Below, piece after piece: positions 60,782-64,000 of a stretch of DNA of 64,000 nt; the first letter of the stretch is position 1; the number at the start of each line of letters is the position of its first letter. The stretch is from contig OX422210.1 in the NCBI GenBank assembly GCA_949130495.1, positions 502,859,760-502,923,759 on the forward strand, given 5' to 3'. The translations under genes and the position numbers were made by a program. Below the pieces are notes generated by a model. That model was not told the DNA's origin. It saw nothing but the letters and a program-made list of their open reading frames with translations, and ran no database searches. Source of the stretch: Sambucus nigra. Lineage: Eukaryota > Streptophyta > Magnoliopsida > Dipsacales > Adoxaceae.

Positions 60782-61517
60782 TGGAAACTTGGATTAAAAT
60801 AAACAATTGGGTGTAAACTTGGTTTTGTTCTTTGAATAAATCAATTTGACTAACAAACACCAAGGGAACTTTGTATGAAAGGATAAAGCTCTCAAACATT
60901 CTCTAAGAGATGGAAGAAGTTCTTCTAAAATTTTTGGTCCCGAAGTCATTAAATTCTGTGAAAGAGTAGTGGTAAAGTGCCAAAAAACTGCCAAAAGTTG
61001 TTCCCACCGAAATCTCGTTCGAACGATATTTTCATTCGAACGAACTTTCTAACGAAGTTCTAGTGGCAAGTCGTTGGCAAACCTCGTTCGAACGAAATTC
61101 TCGTTCAAACGAAAAACTCGTTCGAACGATATTTCGAACGAAATCCCAGAAAGTTCAAAATTCATTTTTAAGCCCCAAAACTTTTTATTTAAAAGTTCTA
61201 AAATAACTTTCTGAAAATAAAATTCATTTTAAATAAAATTGCACCCTTTATAAGATTATTCCAAGTCTCCCTATATATATATAGAAATGCATGTATACCT
61301 TTTGGAGACTATGGAATATGATATTAATGACGTAGAAATATGGCACTTGAAACTCGATAATGATGAATCTTTATAAGTCTTGACCACTACGTCTTCAACT
61401 CTTGCATGTCATAGGCTTGGATGATACTCAATCAATACTATCCTATGACACAAATATTTTTGTCCGAAATTGAGCCAACACTACATTAAGACTCAATTGG
61501 AAATTTGTGTCCTTACA
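59953..61517 (-). repeat. Inverted LTR of a related copia family inside the gag
   Basis: On the minus strand it starts TGTAAGGACACAAATTTCC right after a polypurine tract and ends near CCTTATTCCGCATCA, about 1.56 kb. Homologous but diverged from the plus LTR at 57313. Carries its own cluster of TCGTTCGAACGA motifs (61013-61140) and a TA microsatellite (60732-60779). Together with the polypurine tract to its right it is the 3' end of an element in opposite orientation. Confidence 0.65.
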
Positions 61518-61900
61518 AATCTCCCCCTTTGGCTATTCTGGGACAAAAACTAAAACAAAATCCTAAAGGGCCGTCAAGCTCATTAGACTAAAAAACATCC
61601 CACCCAAAATAAAGAGTACAATGCTTGACTCGAATACCACTTTAGAATTAAATGCTTTGTCACTTTAAATAGATGCCGCTTTACAATACCTGCACACTTA
61701 AGCAACACATTAAACGCATAGGGAATATTATAATATTAAATGCAATTTAAATAAAGACTCCCCCTTAATTAATTCTCCCCCTTTATCAAATGATCTACTT
61801 AGAGAGACGTCTCCCACTAAGTTAAATCTCCCAAACTAAGATACTATTACAATAGGATTGAATACCATTTCTCTCCCTATCACTTAGGTAACATCAGATG
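61518..61900 (-). other. 3' internal remnant with polypurine tracts of the inverted copia element
   Basis: Minus strand: CCAAAGGGGGAGATT adjoins the LTR, and two further AAAGGGGGAGAATTAATTAAGGGGGAG-like runs lie at 61760-61790. G-rich runs of this kind are typical just upstream of SIRE-type 3' LTRs. The right limit, where host gag resumes, is approximate. Confidence 0.55.
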
Positions 61901-62484
61901 AATCTTTAGGAAAATCTCGCATTTATTAAGGGATAGCGAGATAACCTTCGGGGATTAATGGAGATTTTGAAGAAGGATTTCCTAATTTTTAAAGGGTATT
62001 GTCATTTACTTGAGTCTAGGATGGTGGAGCTAGAATAGAGGTTGAGATACTTGAGTCATATAAAATTTGATTTGGAATCTAGGTCGAAAAAGTTGGATAA
62101 GATATTATGCACCGTCTGAATCAAAGATGACACATGTGGGATTAACTTCGATATTCCAAATGCTTATACTACTAAATCTATGACCATACTTTTGAGAGAG
62201 TCAACCATTGCTAGGAATGTTAAAAAGGTTAATCAAAGGGTAACATTTGTCATGTTTACACATGTACACACTATGACAAGAAAGGTCACCTTATGTGTTT
62301 TTACTTTGATCTTAGAAATTGTCCTAGAAAGTCTAAGTCCAGAGTCACCGAGGTTACAAAAACCCGAGAGCATCATGTCACACCTAGGTGGGTTAGGAAA
62401 TCTAATTTGGAGGTTTTACATGTTGAAATTGTTGATTCTCGAATGTTTGCATATGATACTTCTCGTGTTATATCTAATGGTTGA

Positions 62485-63566
62485 TTGTGTTTGCATTTTT
62501 CATACTTTAGATTTTGTGCTTCATAATTATAACTTGTTGCTAGTTGCATGATGTTTATCTTATGTATTTCGATTTTCCTTCATTAGGTCTTATTGCGAAA
62601 AATACAAAAAGATTTTGTTTGTCTTATGAGTTATCTTTGTTTTAAAATTAGTTAAAAAAGTTTAAAATACTCTAAAAGTTTTTTTTGTAGTTTGGTTTTG
62701 CACATTTTGTGTGGCATATCCTTGTGATTGTATCTACTTCATTCCGTGTATCCATGTGGCTAAGACTTTTGGTTATGATGTTCATTTCTTAAATTGTTCT
62801 TGATCATGCTTGCATGGAGTAGTTTGACTTTGATTTTCTTAATGGAATCACTTTGTATATCCCTATGCACACTTGGCACGAGTTATTTTGGATTTTATCT
62901 TCATATGTTACATGATCTAAGTGAGGTGTTGTCCTATAAATCTTGCGAGTTTACATATATTTTGACTATAGGGGAGTTATGCATGTAAGAACCGTTGAAA
63001 GTTTAATTTTTTTGACAATACGAGTGTGTACAAAAAAAGTCTACAAAGGAAGAAATCTTCCTTGCGTGAAAGGCCACCGTTTCTAATACCCTAAAAGAAA
63101 AGAGGTAAATGAAAAATAGAAGTATTACCAGGACCAAAAATTTATTTAGTTGATTCTTCAATAAAACTGAATAAAATTGGTACTTTCAAAGTGAGAGAGA
63201 GAAAGAAAAGTCGATATATGTTTATTTTGAGGGAGTTATACGTTGAAGATCAATGTATTTGCATAATGAGTCCTAATTAATTCATATTTGACGCTATCGA
63301 TTTAAGAATAATCAGTATTTTCTAGGCCAGTGTATATTGTGCTTGTTTGTCCATTTATGAGTTCTCTTTATCTAGCAATATGAGTCTAAATCTTTTGTTG
63401 CTAAAGTTAATTCAGTCAAATATAACTCTCTGGACATGTGTAAGTTATTGGGCCATTATTCTTTTGTCTATAGTTTATGCCCCTTCACTCCATTTATCAC
63501 ATATTTGTTTAGACACATTTATGCCATATGAGCATGGATAGTTTATTGTGTTTAGTGCCTTGTGTG

Positions 63567-63660
<94 letters not shown>

Positions 63661-64000
63661 CTATACTTCGTTGGTATCCTTTGCATATATATATATATAT
63701 TGTATCATTTATTTTGAGTCTTTGTAGTTGCATACAGTCCATGTATGCCATCTTAATCCTATATTTCAAATTGGTGTACTATATGTTCATATTGGTATCT
63801 CTCTTGTTGCTTGTTTACAGTAATATGATATGTATCACTTAGTGGATTCTAGTTGGTATGATTTGTTATTGCATCAAAGTTGGTATCTATTGTTCATTGT
63901 TTGGATTATTTGTGCTTGTCTTGCCGATTTGGATTGTTGTTGCTTGTTTCATTGTACATCATTTCATTATATAATTGGTTTTTCTTTATGCTTATCTATT
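62485..64000 (+). other. Non-coding region after copia gag
   Basis: About 1.5 kb of AT-rich sequence without protease, integrase or RT motifs. It contains GGGGAGTTATGCATG and GAGGGAGTTATACG (62970, 63229), similar to each other, and a (TA)n(TG)n microsatellite at 63569-63655. Either pol was replaced or the element is a large non-autonomous derivative. Confidence 0.5.
63569..63655. repeat. (TA)n(TG)n compound microsatellite
   Basis: TA run to about 63622, then TG run to 63655. Confidence 0.97.

Larger units (their letters stand above)
58640..62484 (+). pseudogene. Copia Gag (UBN2-type), split by an insertion
   Basis: First part, 58640-59930, in changing frames: LNDLFCVVVLEEFHHI, SKDIWDIRQLTHEGTSAI, SKLQNLTTQFENIMMEESET (UBN2 gag pattern), DTFAKKFRKFLKFE, then CFGCEDYGHREVEC at 59471-59512 and an acidic region with coiled coil. 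The chain resumes after the inverted LTR at about 61960 with coiled-coil sequence (RMVELE, DLESRSKKLDKIL). It then has a second, damaged knuckle-like stretch (THYDKKGHLMCFYFDLRNCP) and PRWVRKSNLE before a TGA at 62482-62484. Several stops interrupt both parts. In active SIRE-like elements pol follows in frame; here it does not. Confidence 0.75.
57313..64000 (+). mobile_element. Ty1/copia retrotransposon of SIRE/Maximus type, 5' part (runs off window)
   Basis: LTR of about 1.28 kb (57313-58597, TGTAAGGAC...CCTTCA), Met-tRNA primer site, then a copia-type gag in the plus strand. The long LTR, gag coiled coils and CFGCEDYGHREVEC knuckle fit the SIRE/Maximus group. Gag is split by an inverted LTR (59953-61517) plus about 400 bp of its internal 3' end. 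No protease, integrase or RT is seen up to 64000. The 3' LTR is outside the window. Confidence 0.75.

Noticed and set aside
60351..60899. 182-codon minus-strand frame in the inverted copia LTR
   Set aside because: Includes a (TA)n run and lies inside an LTR; no domain.

Overview
This window is nuclear DNA of a flowering plant, most likely a eudicot. Three things point that way: exons of a plant ZOP1 (zinc-finger and OCRE-domain) gene, AT-rich intergenic DNA full of microsatellites, and plant-specific transposable-element families (chromovirus, Tat-lineage Ty3/gypsy, Ty1/copia, CACTA with a Ulp1-like gene, PIF/Harbinger). Nothing bacterial, no rRNA or tRNA gene and no CRISPR array is seen. One host gene is present; almost everything else is transposon in various states of decay.

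Layout. 1-1470: 3' end of a chromovirus (integrase C-terminus, frameshifted chromodomain, short LTR) and a second LTR of another element. 2018-7784: the last three exons of a ZOP1-like splicing-factor gene. Its 5.06-kb intron holds a complete gag-only LTR element of TR-GAG type (2406-5840, TSD AGTTG, initiator-Met PBS, no pol). 7785-17104: gene-poor DNA with tandem duplications, microsatellites, a possible copia remnant and a degraded Harbinger ORF1-like relic. 17105-26566: a 9.46-kb CACTA element (TSD GGG) carrying a broken TNPA/Ulp1-type gene on the minus strand, a captured class III peroxidase fragment on the plus strand and a 2.4-kb solo LTR; no DDE transposase was found.

27114-39244: a 12.1-kb Tat-lineage Ty3/gypsy element on the minus strand (554-bp LTRs about 3% apart, TSD ATTAG). 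Its gag-PR-RT-RH-aRH-INT region is broken by nonsense codons, a frameshift and a small inversion that accompanies loss of the RT YxDD box. Between integrase and 3' LTR it carries a tandem-repeat block and a long, intron-containing gene on the opposite strand. 42170-51617: a related, more decayed element with the same architecture, including an internally deleted copy of the antisense gene. A TATA-like box lies 171-172 bp upstream of the antisense start codon in both.

51618-57312: a related solo LTR (TSD ACCAT), diverged tandem repeats, a long hairpin and a PIF/Harbinger transposase pseudogene. 57313-64000: the 5' part of a Ty1/copia element of SIRE/Maximus type on the plus strand (1.3-kb LTR, Met PBS, gag with zinc knuckle). 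Its gag is split by an oppositely oriented LTR plus polypurine tract of a related family; no pol follows before the window ends.

The only gene likely to serve the host is ZOP1. The most unusual content is the spliced antisense gene shared by the two Tat elements, the inverted RT segment, the peroxidase fragment inside the CACTA, and a Gag with zinc knuckles on both sides of its capsid domain in the TR-GAG element.
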